NCBI GenBank assembly: GCA_964414785.1
Contig: CAYPXZ010000014.1
Coordinates: forward strand, 1-64,000
DNA from: Palsa-1447 sp964414785
GTDB taxonomy: Bacteria; Verrucomicrobiota; Verrucomicrobiia; Opitutales; Opitutaceae
Reading direction: 5' to 3'
Length of the DNA stretch: 64,000 bases
Positions within the stretch are counted from its first letter, which is position 1. Every line of letters begins with the position of its first letter. Shown here one piece after another: positions 6,486-15,014 of this stretch. The translations under genes and the position numbers were made by a program. The notes beneath the pieces were generated by a model. The model was not told the origin of the DNA, did not search any database, and saw only the letters and a list, made by a program, of their open reading frames with translations.

Positions 6486-6872
6486 ATGCGGCTCCTGGCT
6501 GTTCTCACGGTGCTTTCCCTCGGCCCATTCCTGGTCGGCTGCGCCGGCCCGGCCCCGGCCGTGACGGCCTACGCCGCGTCGATTGAGCGCATCGCCGAGC
6601 GGCCCGGCGACTCCTTCTCACCCTCGAAGGGGCACAAGCCCCTGACGTGCCTCTACCTCAGGATAAGCCACGGCTCGGGCAGCCCCTATGGGCAGACCGT
6701 GCGCGTATTGGTGCTCGATGTGTTCCGCCCCGAATCCTATGGTGGGGTCGGTGACGAGGTTTCCTTTGGTTACCGCGGCGATCTTCCCAGTAGCGGCGAA
6801 GTCGATTTCGATTCGCTCGTCGGGTACCGGATCCGGCGCGCCCCGAATGGGGGTGCGGGCCTCCCGCGGTGA
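6486..6872 (+). CDS. Small lipoprotein
   Basis: 128 aa from ATG 6486. MRLLAVLTVLSLGPFLVGC ends in a clear lipobox (LVGC), predicting lipidation at Cys19 after signal peptidase II cleavage. The mature part is beta-rich (LTCLYLRISHGSG, VRVLVLDVFRPESYGG) with no family recognised. It reads away from the hairpins upstream. Confidence 0.65.
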   Translation: MRLLAVLTVLSLGPFLVGCAGPAPAVTAYAASIERIAERPGDSFSPSKGHKPLTCLYLRISHGSGSPYGQTVRVLVLDVFRPESYGGVGDEVSFGYRGDLPSSGEVDFDSLVGYRIRRAPNGGAGLPR

Positions 6873-6897
6873 TCGGGAACCCCGATCCTGACGCCCT

Positions 6898-7305
6898 ATG
6901 CCAGCGATCGCGAAGGCCCCCTCGGGGAAGGAACTGGAGAAGGCCCTTGGACCCGCGGCGGCCCTGTGGACCGAGATCCTCAGTACGGTAGAAGCGATCG
7001 CCTGTCCGCTTGAGCTCCAGTGGAGGCCGTGCAAGTCCGCCTACGGGAGATTCTGCCTCATAAGGCACAGGGAGAGGACGCTCCTCTACCTGACGCCCGA
7101 TTCGGGAAGGATTTGGATAGCCATCGTTCTCGGAGACCGCGCCTACGGCCTGGCGATGGCGAGCTCCCTTCCCGCGGGGATCAAGAGGATGTTCGCCCAG
7201 GCCAGGCCGTATGCCGAGGGCAGGGGAATCCGGTTCGCCGTGGATTCCCAGCGGGACGTTGCGGTCATCCGCAAACTTGTTCAGATTAAGACGACCCCCA
7301 GGTAA
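6898..7305 (+). CDS. DUF3788-family protein
   Basis: 135 aa. The pattern of LWTEILSTVEAI, then a basic stretch ending YGRFCLIRHRERTLLYL, a G-R-I-W-I-A-I-V-L-G strand and the closing FAVDSQRDVAVIRKLVQIK matches DUF3788, small soluble proteins of unknown role. No signal peptide. Begins 25 bp after the lipoprotein gene, so could be co-transcribed with it. Confidence 0.65.
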   Translation: MPAIAKAPSGKELEKALGPAAALWTEILSTVEAIACPLELQWRPCKSAYGRFCLIRHRERTLLYLTPDSGRIWIAIVLGDRAYGLAMASSLPAGIKRMFAQARPYAEGRGIRFAVDSQRDVAVIRKLVQIKTTPR

Positions 7306-7355
7306 CACCGGCCTGCAGGATCTAAGTAATGTTCGGACCCAAAGGGACCCTACCT

Positions 7356-7628
7356 ATGAAAACTCCATCATTTGTGCGCGCGGGATGGTTTTACCTTCCG
7401 CGCTCCGTCGGCGCTGGCGTCCTGTGCCTTCTTGCGGTCGCTTTCTGCGCGACCGTCTTCATCGCGGTCGACCGGCATTCGCATTCGGCAAGTGACACGC
7501 TCTACGGGATTTACCCGTACTTCGTTTCGACATTCCTCCTGCTAGACTGGGTCGCGCGCAGGTGGGGCGAATCCGAGGGCGACATGACGTGTGCGCCGTC
7601 CGCGGACCAGGCGCCGCACCCCCGTTAG
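7356..7628 (+). CDS. Small two-pass membrane protein
   Basis: 90 aa from ATG 7356 (CCTATGAA start context). Two hydrophobic segments, about residues 19-40 (GVLCLLAVAFCATVFIAV) and 54-70, with a short polar tail. The segment YGIYPYFVSTFLLLDWVARRW resembles small two-helix proteins without assigned function. The 99 bp downstream are very G-rich and contain no recognisable gene. Confidence 0.6.
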   Translation: MKTPSFVRAGWFYLPRSVGAGVLCLLAVAFCATVFIAVDRHSHSASDTLYGIYPYFVSTFLLLDWVARRWGESEGDMTCAPSADQAPHPR

Positions 7629-7727
7629 GCCGGGTGCGGCGCTGGAGGGCCCGGCACCGGCACGGGGGCCGGCGCGGGGGCGGTAGCGAGGATTGCCGTG
7701 CCCTAGCCGAAGCCCCAGGCTGCCCTC

Positions 7728-8114
7728 ATGAGCATCCGGATCGTCCGCCTCGGGTCCCCGCGCATCCCCGGCGAAGGGACGAGGGTGGGGACGGTGAGGC
7801 GCCCGCCGCGCGGCGTTCCGAAGGCCCGGTTCTCGGAGCAGAACTGGTATGACGTGTGGTTCCCGAACCTCGCGCCGAGCGTCGGGACAATGAAGCTTGG
7901 GCAGGGGGCCTCGTCGCCGGCGCAGTGGTCGGCGTTTGCCAGGAAGTACCGGTCCGAGATGAAAGCGCCCGGCCCCAGGCGCGACCTGGAACTCCTGGCG
8001 GCGCTCTCGCACACGTCGGATTTCTCCGTGGGATGCTACTGCCAGGACGAGGATCATTGTCACCGCTCGGTATTGAGGCAGCTCCTGAAGGAGAACGGGG
8101 CAACGATGGCTTAG
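7728..8114 (+). CDS. DUF488-family protein
   Basis: 128 aa. It carries the family pattern YDVWFPNLAPS early, then W-x-x-F-x-x-K-Y-R and the C-terminal CYCQDEDHCHRSVLRQLL with its Cys/His cluster. DUF488 members are small soluble proteins, with proposed but unproven links to stress or nucleotide chemistry. Full length for the short subfamily. Independent of its neighbours as far as can be seen. Confidence 0.75.
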   Translation: MSIRIVRLGSPRIPGEGTRVGTVRRPPRGVPKARFSEQNWYDVWFPNLAPSVGTMKLGQGASSPAQWSAFARKYRSEMKAPGPRRDLELLAALSHTSDFSVGCYCQDEDHCHRSVLRQLLKENGATMA

Positions 8115-8172
8115 GTGCACTCCGGCTGCGGGGCCGGACGCGCGTGCCGCCGCGACGTAACCCTCCAATGCG

Positions 8173-8682
8173 ATGAAGATGGCCCTGCGCCACCTGGTCT
8201 CGATCTTGATCCTCCCCTTCACGGCCACGGTCCTTGTCCCGGCCTGGATCGCAGGACGGCCCGCCCCGGCGCCCAATCCCGGGCCTTCGGCGGGATACGT
8301 CGCGCTTGAGGGGTTAGGCCTCACGCTGGTTGTGTTGGGGCTCCTCCTTGCAGCCGCCTCGGTGTGGAAGTTTGCGGCCGAGGGGGAGGGCACCCTGGCC
8401 CCCTGGGATCCGCCCCGCCGCTTTGTCGTCCGCGGCCCCTATCGGTTTGTCCGAAACCCGATGATCTCGGGTGTCATCCTCGTGCTCTATGGCGAGGCCT
8501 GCGCGCTTCGCTCGCCGCCCCTCTTGGCCTGGGCCCTCGCGTTCCTGGCTTTGAACTTCCTCTATATCCCCCTTGTGGAGGAGCCCCAGCTGGCGAGGCG
8601 CTTCGGCGGCCCCTACCGGGAGTATTGCCGGCATGTCCGGCGATTCATCCCGCGTCTTAGGCCGTGGAACCCTTCAGCCTAA
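8173..8682 (+). CDS. ICMT/PEMT-like membrane methyltransferase
   Basis: 169 aa with four hydrophobic segments. The conserved motif GPYRFVRNPMISGVI (about residues 93-107) and the downstream VEEPQLARRFGGPYREYCRHV are hallmarks of isoprenylcysteine carboxyl methyltransferase-like proteins, which use S-adenosylmethionine at the membrane. The bacterial substrate is unknown. An alternative start lies two codons downstream (ATG 8179). Confidence 0.75.
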   Translation: MKMALRHLVSILILPFTATVLVPAWIAGRPAPAPNPGPSAGYVALEGLGLTLVVLGLLLAAASVWKFAAEGEGTLAPWDPPRRFVVRGPYRFVRNPMISGVILVLYGEACALRSPPLLAWALAFLALNFLYIPLVEEPQLARRFGGPYREYCRHVRRFIPRLRPWNPSA

Positions 8683-8847
8683 CCCGCCGGAGCCGCCAGA
8701 CCCCCGGCCAGTCCCTGCTCGTGTGCACCGGCGTAAAGGGGGAGCAGGGGCGGGGATTCGAGTCTCGTAACGGGAGCTCTTCGGGTCTAGCCCCAGGGAG
8801 TTCCTCTCGGCGGCGGCGTTGCTCTGGCCGCAGCGGAAAACACCCCC

Positions 8848-9417
8848 ATGACAAGGACGCATTTGATGACGGCGCTCCTCATCCTCGCCCTGCCTTCTGC
8901 CAGCCTGAGGGCCGAGCTGCAGTTTTCCGGGTATTTCCTGTCGGCGGACGAATCCGTGTTCACCTTCCGTGACTCTGAAAGCAAGGAGGCGTCGGGATGG
9001 GTCAGGATAGGCGAGAGCTTCCGATCCTATACCGTCAGGTCGTTCGACCGGGAGCACGAGGCCGTCACGGTGGAGAAGGACGGCCACCTTTCCCTCCTTC
9101 AGCTGCAGGCGCCGAGGGTCAAGGACGGGAGGATGACGATCACCGGAACGATCACGTCATGGCCGGGCCAGAGCGCGCGGAGCGCGCGCGCGTCGTTCGT
9201 CCTTGGCGAGGACGCTGCGTTCCCACTCGGGGGCGGCGTGACCCTCCACCTCACTGCCGAGAGGATGGCGGACGGCAGCATTCTCTATCATGCCAGGCTC
9301 GTGACGGCCGGCGGGGACGGCAGGGAGAAGTCGGACACATGGCCGGATGTCGTGTCGCCGCCCGGAGGTGAGTTCTCCATCCGCAACGAGACCGTGGGGT
9401 TCTCGTTCAAGCCGTGA
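8848..9417 (+). CDS. Secreted hypothetical protein
   Basis: 189 aa. The N-terminus (MTALLILALPSASLRA) is a typical Sec signal peptide with cleavage after about residue 22. The mature part has alternating hydrophobic residues suggesting a beta-rich domain (LQFSGYFLSADESVFTFRD, SFRSYTVRSFDREHEAVTV). No family recognised. Periplasmic or outer-surface location inferred. Confidence 0.6.
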   Translation: MTRTHLMTALLILALPSASLRAELQFSGYFLSADESVFTFRDSESKEASGWVRIGESFRSYTVRSFDREHEAVTVEKDGHLSLLQLQAPRVKDGRMTITGTITSWPGQSARSARASFVLGEDAAFPLGGGVTLHLTAERMADGSILYHARLVTAGGDGREKSDTWPDVVSPPGGEFSIRNETVGFSFKP

Positions 9418-9445
9418 GAATCCCGGCCCCCGGCCGTCGCTCCCC

Positions 9446-9739
9446 ATGACCCATCCCGAAAAGATCATTGCGCCTGGCCCGTTCCCGGCTCGCCTGGTTC
9501 AGGTCCGGGAGGCGAGAAGGAGGCTGCGCACCGAGGCGCGGCTGCGGCGTTCGGATGAGCTTGAGACCTGCGGATTCTGGAAGCGCGTCCGCATCAGGCT
9601 GGCCATCGAGCGCGAGGTCCAGGCGGAATTGGACAAGATATACCCTCCGGGGGCCCTATATATCGCTGGATCTCGGGAGGACCACGCACGGAGCCTTTCA
9701 TCCCGGGCCGGAACTCCCGGGACCACCGGGCGCCTATAG
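9446..9739 (+). CDS. Small hypothetical protein
   Basis: 97 aa from ATG 9446 (CCCCATG context), 28 bp after the previous gene. The middle is strongly helical and charged (ARRRLRTEARLRRSDELE, then RVRIRLAIEREVQAELDK) and ends YPPGALYIA. After that the reading frame enters a low-complexity Ser/Thr/Gly tail that may not be genuinely coding. The following 122 bp contain GCCTATAGGC and TA-rich stretches but no gene. Confidence 0.4.
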   Translation: MTHPEKIIAPGPFPARLVQVREARRRLRTEARLRRSDELETCGFWKRVRIRLAIEREVQAELDKIYPPGALYIAGSREDHARSLSSRAGTPGTTGRL

Positions 9740-9861
9740 GCAATATATATAGGCGGCAGGGAACTGGGATGGGCCGGCGGAGTCGGTGCGGTCCCAAGCG
9801 GCTTGCATGGGCTGGGGGCGGCGGGTTACTATCGGCGCCCAAAGGGGGCTAGGTACACGCC

Positions 9862-10437
9862 ATGAAGAAACTCATCGCTGTCCTTTTATTCGGCGCCTGC
9901 GCGGCTATGCCCTGGGCGCAAGACCTGCCGCTTCCTATCGTGGTCTCGGTGGCTCCTCCCGCGACGCTCGCAAACGTGTCCTGCAGGGCCTCCGTGGGCA
10001 CGGGCACGGGCGTCGCGATAGCCGGGTTTGTCGTGACGGGCCAGCCCGGTTCGTTCGCAACGGTGCTCGTGCGTGCCGTCGGTCCCGCGCTCGCGCAGTT
10101 TGGTCTGACCGGTGTCCTCTCCCAGCCGGTCCTCACGCTCCTCGACACCTCGGGCGGGCAGGTGGCCTCGAACACGGGCTGGGGAGCGAACCCCAATGCG
10201 GCGGACGTCATGGCCGCATTCGCCTCGGCCGGGGCTTTCCCGCTCGCGCCGGGCGGCGCGGATTCGGCGCTTCTCATCACGCTTGCGCCCGGGAGCTACA
10301 CAGCGGTGGTCTCGGGACTCCACGGTGGCACGGGGATAGCGCTCATCGAGGTCTACAACGTCTCACCGCCGGCGATGGCGCAGCCGGCGCTCCCAGTGCC
10401 GCCCCCGATGACGACACCCGGAGCAGGGACCGGATGA
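9862..10437 (+). CDS. Secreted LANVS-type beta-sandwich protein
   Basis: 191 aa: a signal peptide (MKKLIAVLLFGACAAMPWA) followed by one copy of a domain seen repeatedly in Opitutaceae secreted proteins. Its signature runs LANVSCRASVGTGTGVAIAG, then TVLVRAVGPALAQFG, NTGWG, and LAPGSYTAVVSG plus GIALIEVYNV. In larger proteins this domain sits next to catalytic or surface modules; here it stands alone with a Pro-rich tail. A useful taxonomic clue. Function unknown, probably surface or matrix. Confidence 0.75.
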   Translation: MKKLIAVLLFGACAAMPWAQDLPLPIVVSVAPPATLANVSCRASVGTGTGVAIAGFVVTGQPGSFATVLVRAVGPALAQFGLTGVLSQPVLTLLDTSGGQVASNTGWGANPNAADVMAAFASAGAFPLAPGGADSALLITLAPGSYTAVVSGLHGGTGIALIEVYNVSPPAMAQPALPVPPPMTTPGAGTG

Positions 10438-10722
10438 GGGCCTCCCTCGGGGCGGGATGCGACGATAGAAGGCCCATGTATAGTCTCCATCAACCCACCT
10501 CACAATATATGGATTTATACGGGCCCCGGCGGAGCCGCGCCGATTGCTGGACACCCACCGGGAATATGCCCAATCACGGGCGGAGCGGGCGCCGGCGCCC
10601 CGCTAACGTTTGACAGGGGGGGGGCCAGGCGGTTGCATCGCGTCGCACTATAAACATTGGCAAACCACGGGTTGGCATGACGTTCGCCTCAGCGGCTGCC
10701 GGCCGGTAAACACACTATCCGC
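10438..10722. other. Intergenic stretch upstream of the ABC export operon
   Basis: 285 bp without a convincing gene. It holds AT-rich patches (around 10482-10530), a GC-palindromic hairpin near 10586-10607 built on GGGCGCCGGCGCCC, and a TTTGACA motif near 10609-10615 followed by an eight-G run. It probably contains the end of the upstream transcript and the promoter for the operon starting at 10723, but no specific promoter can be assigned. Confidence 0.4.
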
Positions 10723-11946
10723 ATGAGCCTTTCGAAGGCGTCCCTGGATTCGTTGAGAATCGAGCGGGGCGCAGCGCCTGCAGGGCCGAAGAGGGGACGG
10801 GTGTCGGCCCTGATCGCGGCCGCGGTGCTCGTTCTCCTGTGCGCCGCGGCCTGGTGGCTGACGAGGGCGAAGCCCGCCGAGGTCCGCACCGCGGCGGCCC
10901 GGGTCGCGGCGAGCTCCGACGGGGACCGCACCGTCTTGAACGCCTCGGGGTATGTCACGGCGCGGCGCGAGGCGACGATCTCATCAAAGGTCACGGGCAA
11001 GGTGACCGAGCTCCTGATAGAGGAGGGGATGAAGGTGACGGAGGGCCAGGTTCTCGCCCGGCTCGACGCCACGAACGTCGAGGCCAGCCTCCAGCTGGCC
11101 CGCGCGCAGCTCGATTCCGCACGCACGTCGCTGGCCGAGACGCGGGTTCGACTGAAGGAGGCGGAGCAGGACCTCGCGCGCCAGAGCGAGCTCATCGACA
11201 AGCATGTCGTCGCGCGCGCGGACTTCGATCACGCCGAGGCCGACGCGGGCGCCTACAGGGCGAAGCTGGCGCAGCAGCAGGGCGACGTGACCGTCGCCGA
11301 GAGGTCGGTCACCATCTGGCAGCAGCAGCTTGACGACACCGTCATCCGGGCGCCCTTCGCGGGGATCGTGACCTCCAAGAACGCCCAGCCGGGCGAGATG
11401 ATCTCGCCGATATCCGCCGGGGGCGGCTTCACGCGGACGGGTATCTGCACGGTCGTGGACATGGGATCGCTCGAGATCGAGATCGACGTCAACGAGGCCT
11501 ACATCAACCGCGTGGAGCCGGGGCAGCCGGTCGAGGCGACACTCGACGCCTACCCGGAATGGAAGATCCCCTGCAAGGTGATCGCCATCATCCCGACGGC
11601 CGACCGCCAGAAGTCCACGGTCAAGGTCCGGGTGGGGTTCGACCGGCTCGACCCCAGGATCCTTCCCGAGATGAGCGTGAAGGTGGCCTTTCGCGAGGCC
11701 GGCGAGGCCAGGCCCCAGGGCGCCCGCGCGGTGCTCGTGCCGAAGGCCGCGGTGCAGCAGCAGGATGGCCGGGACGTCGTCATGGTGGTGCAGGGCGGCC
11801 GCGCGGAGCGGCGCGCCGTGACGGTGAGCGGCGCCACGGACGACGCGGCGGCCGTCAGCGCCGGGCTCGCGGCCGGGGAGCGCGTCGTCGTCGAGGGGCC
11901 CAAGGACCTGGCCGACGGCGCAACTGTGAGGGAGATCAATCCATGA
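10723..11946 (+). CDS. Periplasmic adaptor (HlyD/MacA-like) of an ABC export system
   Basis: 407 aa. One N-terminal membrane anchor (about residues 27-48, LIAAAVLVLLCAAAWW), a lipoyl-like half (GKVTELLIEEGMKVTEGQVLARLD), a long coiled-coil hairpin (about 115-200), the second lipoyl half with RAPFAGIVTSKNAQPGE, then beta-barrel and membrane-proximal domains. This is the standard MacA/RND-adaptor order. Its stop overlaps the ATPase start by 4 bp. It should bridge the MacB-like permeases to an outer-membrane channel not encoded nearby. Confidence 0.88.
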   Translation: MSLSKASLDSLRIERGAAPAGPKRGRVSALIAAAVLVLLCAAAWWLTRAKPAEVRTAAARVAASSDGDRTVLNASGYVTARREATISSKVTGKVTELLIEEGMKVTEGQVLARLDATNVEASLQLARAQLDSARTSLAETRVRLKEAEQDLARQSELIDKHVVARADFDHAEADAGAYRAKLAQQQGDVTVAERSVTIWQQQLDDTVIRAPFAGIVTSKNAQPGEMISPISAGGGFTRTGICTVVDMGSLEIEIDVNEAYINRVEPGQPVEATLDAYPEWKIPCKVIAIIPTADRQKSTVKVRVGFDRLDPRILPEMSVKVAFREAGEARPQGARAVLVPKAAVQQQDGRDVVMVVQGGRAERRAVTVSGATDDAAAVSAGLAAGERVVVEGPKDLADGATVREINP

Positions 11947-12647
11947 GCGAAACAAACAGCGACGGCGTGTTGGTGGACGTCGAGGGCGTGGAGAAGGTCT
12001 TCCGGCGCGGCTCGGAGGAGATCCACGTCCTTAAGGACCTGCACCTGAAGGTCCGGGCGGGGGAGTTTCTCGCCCTGATGGGCCCGTCGGGCTCGGGCAA
12101 GAGCACGCTTCTGAACCTTATCGGGGGCCTTGACCGCCCGACCCGCGGCACGCTGAGCATCGCGGGCGAGCAGGTCGGCAGCCTCTCTGACAGCCGGCTC
12201 GCCGGGTGGCGCGCCCGGCACATCGGCTTTGTCTTCCAGCTCTACAACCTGCTTCCGGTGCTGACGGCCGAGCGCAACGTCGAACTGCCGCTTCTCCTCA
12301 CCCACCTGACGAAGGCCGAGCGCAGGGACCACGTGGCGACCGCCCTGGCGATGGTGGGGCTTTCCCAAAGGGCCGAGCACTATCCCAGGCAGCTCTCGGG
12401 CGGCGAGCAGCAGCGCGTCGGCATCGCCCGCGGCATCGTGACGGACCCGACGCTTCTCCTGTGCGACGAGCCCACGGGAGACCTCGATCGCAAGGCGGGC
12501 GACGAGATCCTGAACCTTCTCCAGGCCCTCAACCGCGAGCACGGGAAGACCATCATCATGGTGACGCACGACCCGCACGCCTCGGCGCGCGCCTCGAGGA
12601 CCGTGTACCTGAACAAGGGCCAGCTCACGAACGAGCCGCAGGCCTGA
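11943..12647 (+). CDS. ABC transporter ATP-binding protein (MacB/LolD type)
   Basis: 234 aa from ATG 11943. Walker A GPSGSGKST, Q-loop VFQLYNLLPVLTA, signature LSGGEQQRVGIARG, Walker B LLLCDEPTGDLD and the switch His in MVTHDP are all present. The LYNLLPVLTA stretch is typical of the LolCDE/MacB type, which drives mechanotransmission rather than transmembrane substrate passage. Encoded between adaptor and permeases as one operon. Confidence 0.93.
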   Translation: MSETNSDGVLVDVEGVEKVFRRGSEEIHVLKDLHLKVRAGEFLALMGPSGSGKSTLLNLIGGLDRPTRGTLSIAGEQVGSLSDSRLAGWRARHIGFVFQLYNLLPVLTAERNVELPLLLTHLTKAERRDHVATALAMVGLSQRAEHYPRQLSGGEQQRVGIARGIVTDPTLLLCDEPTGDLDRKAGDEILNLLQALNREHGKTIIMVTHDPHASARASRTVYLNKGQLTNEPQA

Positions 12648-12657
12648 CCCAAGACCC

Positions 12658-13812
12658 ATGAAGTTCTGGCACCTGGTCTGGGGCAACCTGCACAGGAAGA
12701 AGACCCGCACGATCCTCACGCTGCTCTCGATCGTCGTCGCCTTCGTTCTCTTTGGCTTCCTTTCCGCGATCAGGCAGGCCCTCACGGGGGGGGTGAGCCT
12801 CGAGGGCGCGAACCGGCTGATCGTGCGCCACAAGGTGTCGATCATCCAGATGCTGCCCGAAAGCTACAAGAGGCGCATGGAGCGGATCCCGGGGGTCGCC
12901 CTCGTCACGCACCAGACCTGGTTCGGCGGGATCTACCAGGATCCCAAGAACTTCTTCATGCAGAACCCGGTGATCCCGGAGGAGTTCCTCGCCATGCACC
13001 CCGAGATGGTCCTCACCCCTGAGCAGAGGCAGGCGTGGCTGCAGACCCGCACCGGCGCCGTCGTCGGGCGCAAGACCGCCGACAGGTTCCACTGGAAGGT
13101 GGGAGACAGGGTACCGATCCAGTCGTCGATCTGGGGCCAGAAGGACGGGAGCTTCCTCTGGGAGTTCGACATCGTCGGGGTCTACGAGGGCAGGGACAAG
13201 AACACCGACACGACCTCCCTGTTCTTCCGCTACGACTATTTCGACGAGGCGCGGCGCGGGGGGAAGGGCTCGGTCGGCTGGTACACGATACGGATCAAGG
13301 ACCCCGCGCAGGCGGCCGCGGTCGCGAAGCTCGTGGACGCCGAGTTTGAGAACTCATCGGCCGAGACCAAGACCGAGCCCGAGGGGGCGTTCGTCCAGGC
13401 CTGGGCGAAGCAGGTGGGCGACATCGCCCTCATCACGGCCTCGATCCTGGGTGCGGTCTTCTTCACGATCCTTCTCGTCACCGGCAACACGATCTCGCAG
13501 TCGGTCAGGGAGCGCGCCGGGGAGCTCGGCGTATTGAAGGCGATCGGGTTCACGAACGCCCAGGTGCTGGCGCTCGTCCTGGCCGAGTCCTGCCTCCTGG
13601 CGATCCTGGGCGGCGTCCTTGGCCTTGGTGTCGCGCTCCTTATGACATCGCACGGGGACCCCACGGGGGGACTCCTGCCCCTCTTCTTCTTTCCCGCCCG
13701 CGACGTGCTCGTCGGCCTCGGCGTCAGCGTGGCGCTCGGCCTCGTCACGGGGTTCTTCCCCGCGATGCAGGCCATGCGCCTTCGCGTCGCCGACGCCCTA
13801 AGGAAGATCTGA
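12658..13812 (+). CDS. ABC transporter permease, FtsX/MacB type (first)
   Basis: 384 aa. One N-terminal helix (TILTLLSIVVAFVLFGFL), a large periplasmic domain (about residues 45-250) and three C-terminal helices with the FtsX motif SVRERAGELGVLKAIGFTN followed by VLALVLAESCLLAILGG. This is the MacB/LolC topology. It starts 10 bp after the ATPase and ends 2 bp before a second permease, so the complex is probably a heterodimer. Confidence 0.9.
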   Translation: MKFWHLVWGNLHRKKTRTILTLLSIVVAFVLFGFLSAIRQALTGGVSLEGANRLIVRHKVSIIQMLPESYKRRMERIPGVALVTHQTWFGGIYQDPKNFFMQNPVIPEEFLAMHPEMVLTPEQRQAWLQTRTGAVVGRKTADRFHWKVGDRVPIQSSIWGQKDGSFLWEFDIVGVYEGRDKNTDTTSLFFRYDYFDEARRGGKGSVGWYTIRIKDPAQAAAVAKLVDAEFENSSAETKTEPEGAFVQAWAKQVGDIALITASILGAVFFTILLVTGNTISQSVRERAGELGVLKAIGFTNAQVLALVLAESCLLAILGGVLGLGVALLMTSHGDPTGGLLPLFFFPARDVLVGLGVSVALGLVTGFFPAMQAMRLRVADALRKI

Positions 13813-13814
13813 CC

Positions 13815-15014
13815 ATGGCAAGCCCCTCAAAGTGGATCTCGCAGGTCGCCGCCGTGACCCAGTTCGGGCTCCTGAGCGTTCCGCAGCGCCTCGGCTCGGT
13901 CGCGGCCGCCACCTTCGGGATCGCGGGCGTGGTCGCCGTCCTGGTCGGCGTGCTCTCGATTGCCGCGGGGTTCCGAAGGGCGATGCAGGCCTCGAGCTCG
14001 CCCGACGCGGCCCTCGTCCTTCGCAGCGGCGCCGACAGCGAGATGGTGAGCGGATTCTCCCGCGAGAACACAAGGATCATCGGCGACGCGCCGGGCGTCG
14101 CCCGGACCGCGGACGGGCCGCTCGCGTCCGCCGAACTCTTCGTCATCATCAACCTGCCGAAGATCTCGACGGGATCGGATGTGAACGTCCCGCTGCGCGG
14201 GGTGGAGCGGCCTGCGCTTCGCGTGCGCGACAAGATGAGGATCGTCGAGGGCCGGATGTTCGACTGGGGCAAGAACGAGGTCATCGTGGGGATCGGCGCG
14301 GCGCGCGAATTCTCCGGGATGAGGATCGGGGACAAGATCAAGGTGGGCCGCTATTCATGGCCTGTCGTCGGGATCTTCTCATCGGGCGGGGGCGCGGCGG
14401 AGTCGGAGATCTGGTCCGACGCCGCGGTGCTTCAGGCGGCGTACCACCGGGGGGACAGCTTCCAGTCGGTCTACGTGAAGCTCGCGTCCCCCGAGGCGTT
14501 TGGCGGATTCAAGGATGCCCTGACGACCGACCCCCGTCTCAGCACGGCGGTCTACCGCCAGGCCGACTATTTTGCGGTGCAGTCGACCGCGGTCACGAAG
14601 CTGGTCACGACACTAGGCTACCTGATCGCGTCCCTCATGGCGGTCGGCGCCGTGTTCGGCGCGCTCAACACGATGTACAACTCGGTTTCGGCGCGCACCC
14701 GCGAGATCGCGACGCTTAGGGCGCTGGGCTTCGGGGGCGGGGCCGTCGTGGTCTCCGTCATGCTCGAGTCGATCGCCCTGTCGGTCCTGGGCGGCGTCCT
14801 GGGCGCCGGGCTCTCGTTCGTAGCGTTCAACGGCTTCCACACGGCGACCATGAACTGGCAAAGCTTCAGCCAGATCACGTTCGCGCTCGCGGTGACTCCC
14901 GCGCTGCTCGTCCAGGGGGTCATCTGGGCGACCCTGATCGGGGCCGTGGGGGGACTCTTTCCCGCGGTCCGCGCGGCGCGCCAGCCGATCGCCGCGGCGC
15001 TCAGGGAGCTTTGA
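13815..15014 (+). CDS. ABC transporter permease, FtsX/MacB type (second)
   Basis: 399 aa with the same topology: helix at about residues 27-55, a periplasmic domain, and three C-terminal helices with SARTREIATLRALGFGGGAV. It pairs with the first permease. The last 14 bp overlap the convergent GH31 gene. Substrate unknown: relatives export lipoproteins, macrolides or peptides. No outer-membrane TolC partner is in the window. Confidence 0.9.
   Translation: MASPSKWISQVAAVTQFGLLSVPQRLGSVAAATFGIAGVVAVLVGVLSIAAGFRRAMQASSSPDAALVLRSGADSEMVSGFSRENTRIIGDAPGVARTADGPLASAELFVIINLPKISTGSDVNVPLRGVERPALRVRDKMRIVEGRMFDWGKNEVIVGIGAAREFSGMRIGDKIKVGRYSWPVVGIFSSGGGAAESEIWSDAAVLQAAYHRGDSFQSVYVKLASPEAFGGFKDALTTDPRLSTAVYRQADYFAVQSTAVTKLVTTLGYLIASLMAVGAVFGALNTMYNSVSARTREIATLRALGFGGGAVVVSVMLESIALSVLGGVLGAGLSFVAFNGFHTATMNWQSFSQITFALAVTPALLVQGVIWATLIGAVGGLFPAVRAARQPIAAALREL

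Noticed and set aside
7624..7630. GTTAGGC at the end of a small membrane protein gene, resembling an attC core
   Set aside because: No matching inverse core or hairpin arms nearby; the same heptamer also occurs inside the ICMT-like gene (8314), so it is chance.
8745..8800. tRNA-like string GGGGATTCGAGTCTCGT
   Set aside because: The flanking bases do not form a five-pair T stem, and no anticodon or acceptor arms could be found on either strand.
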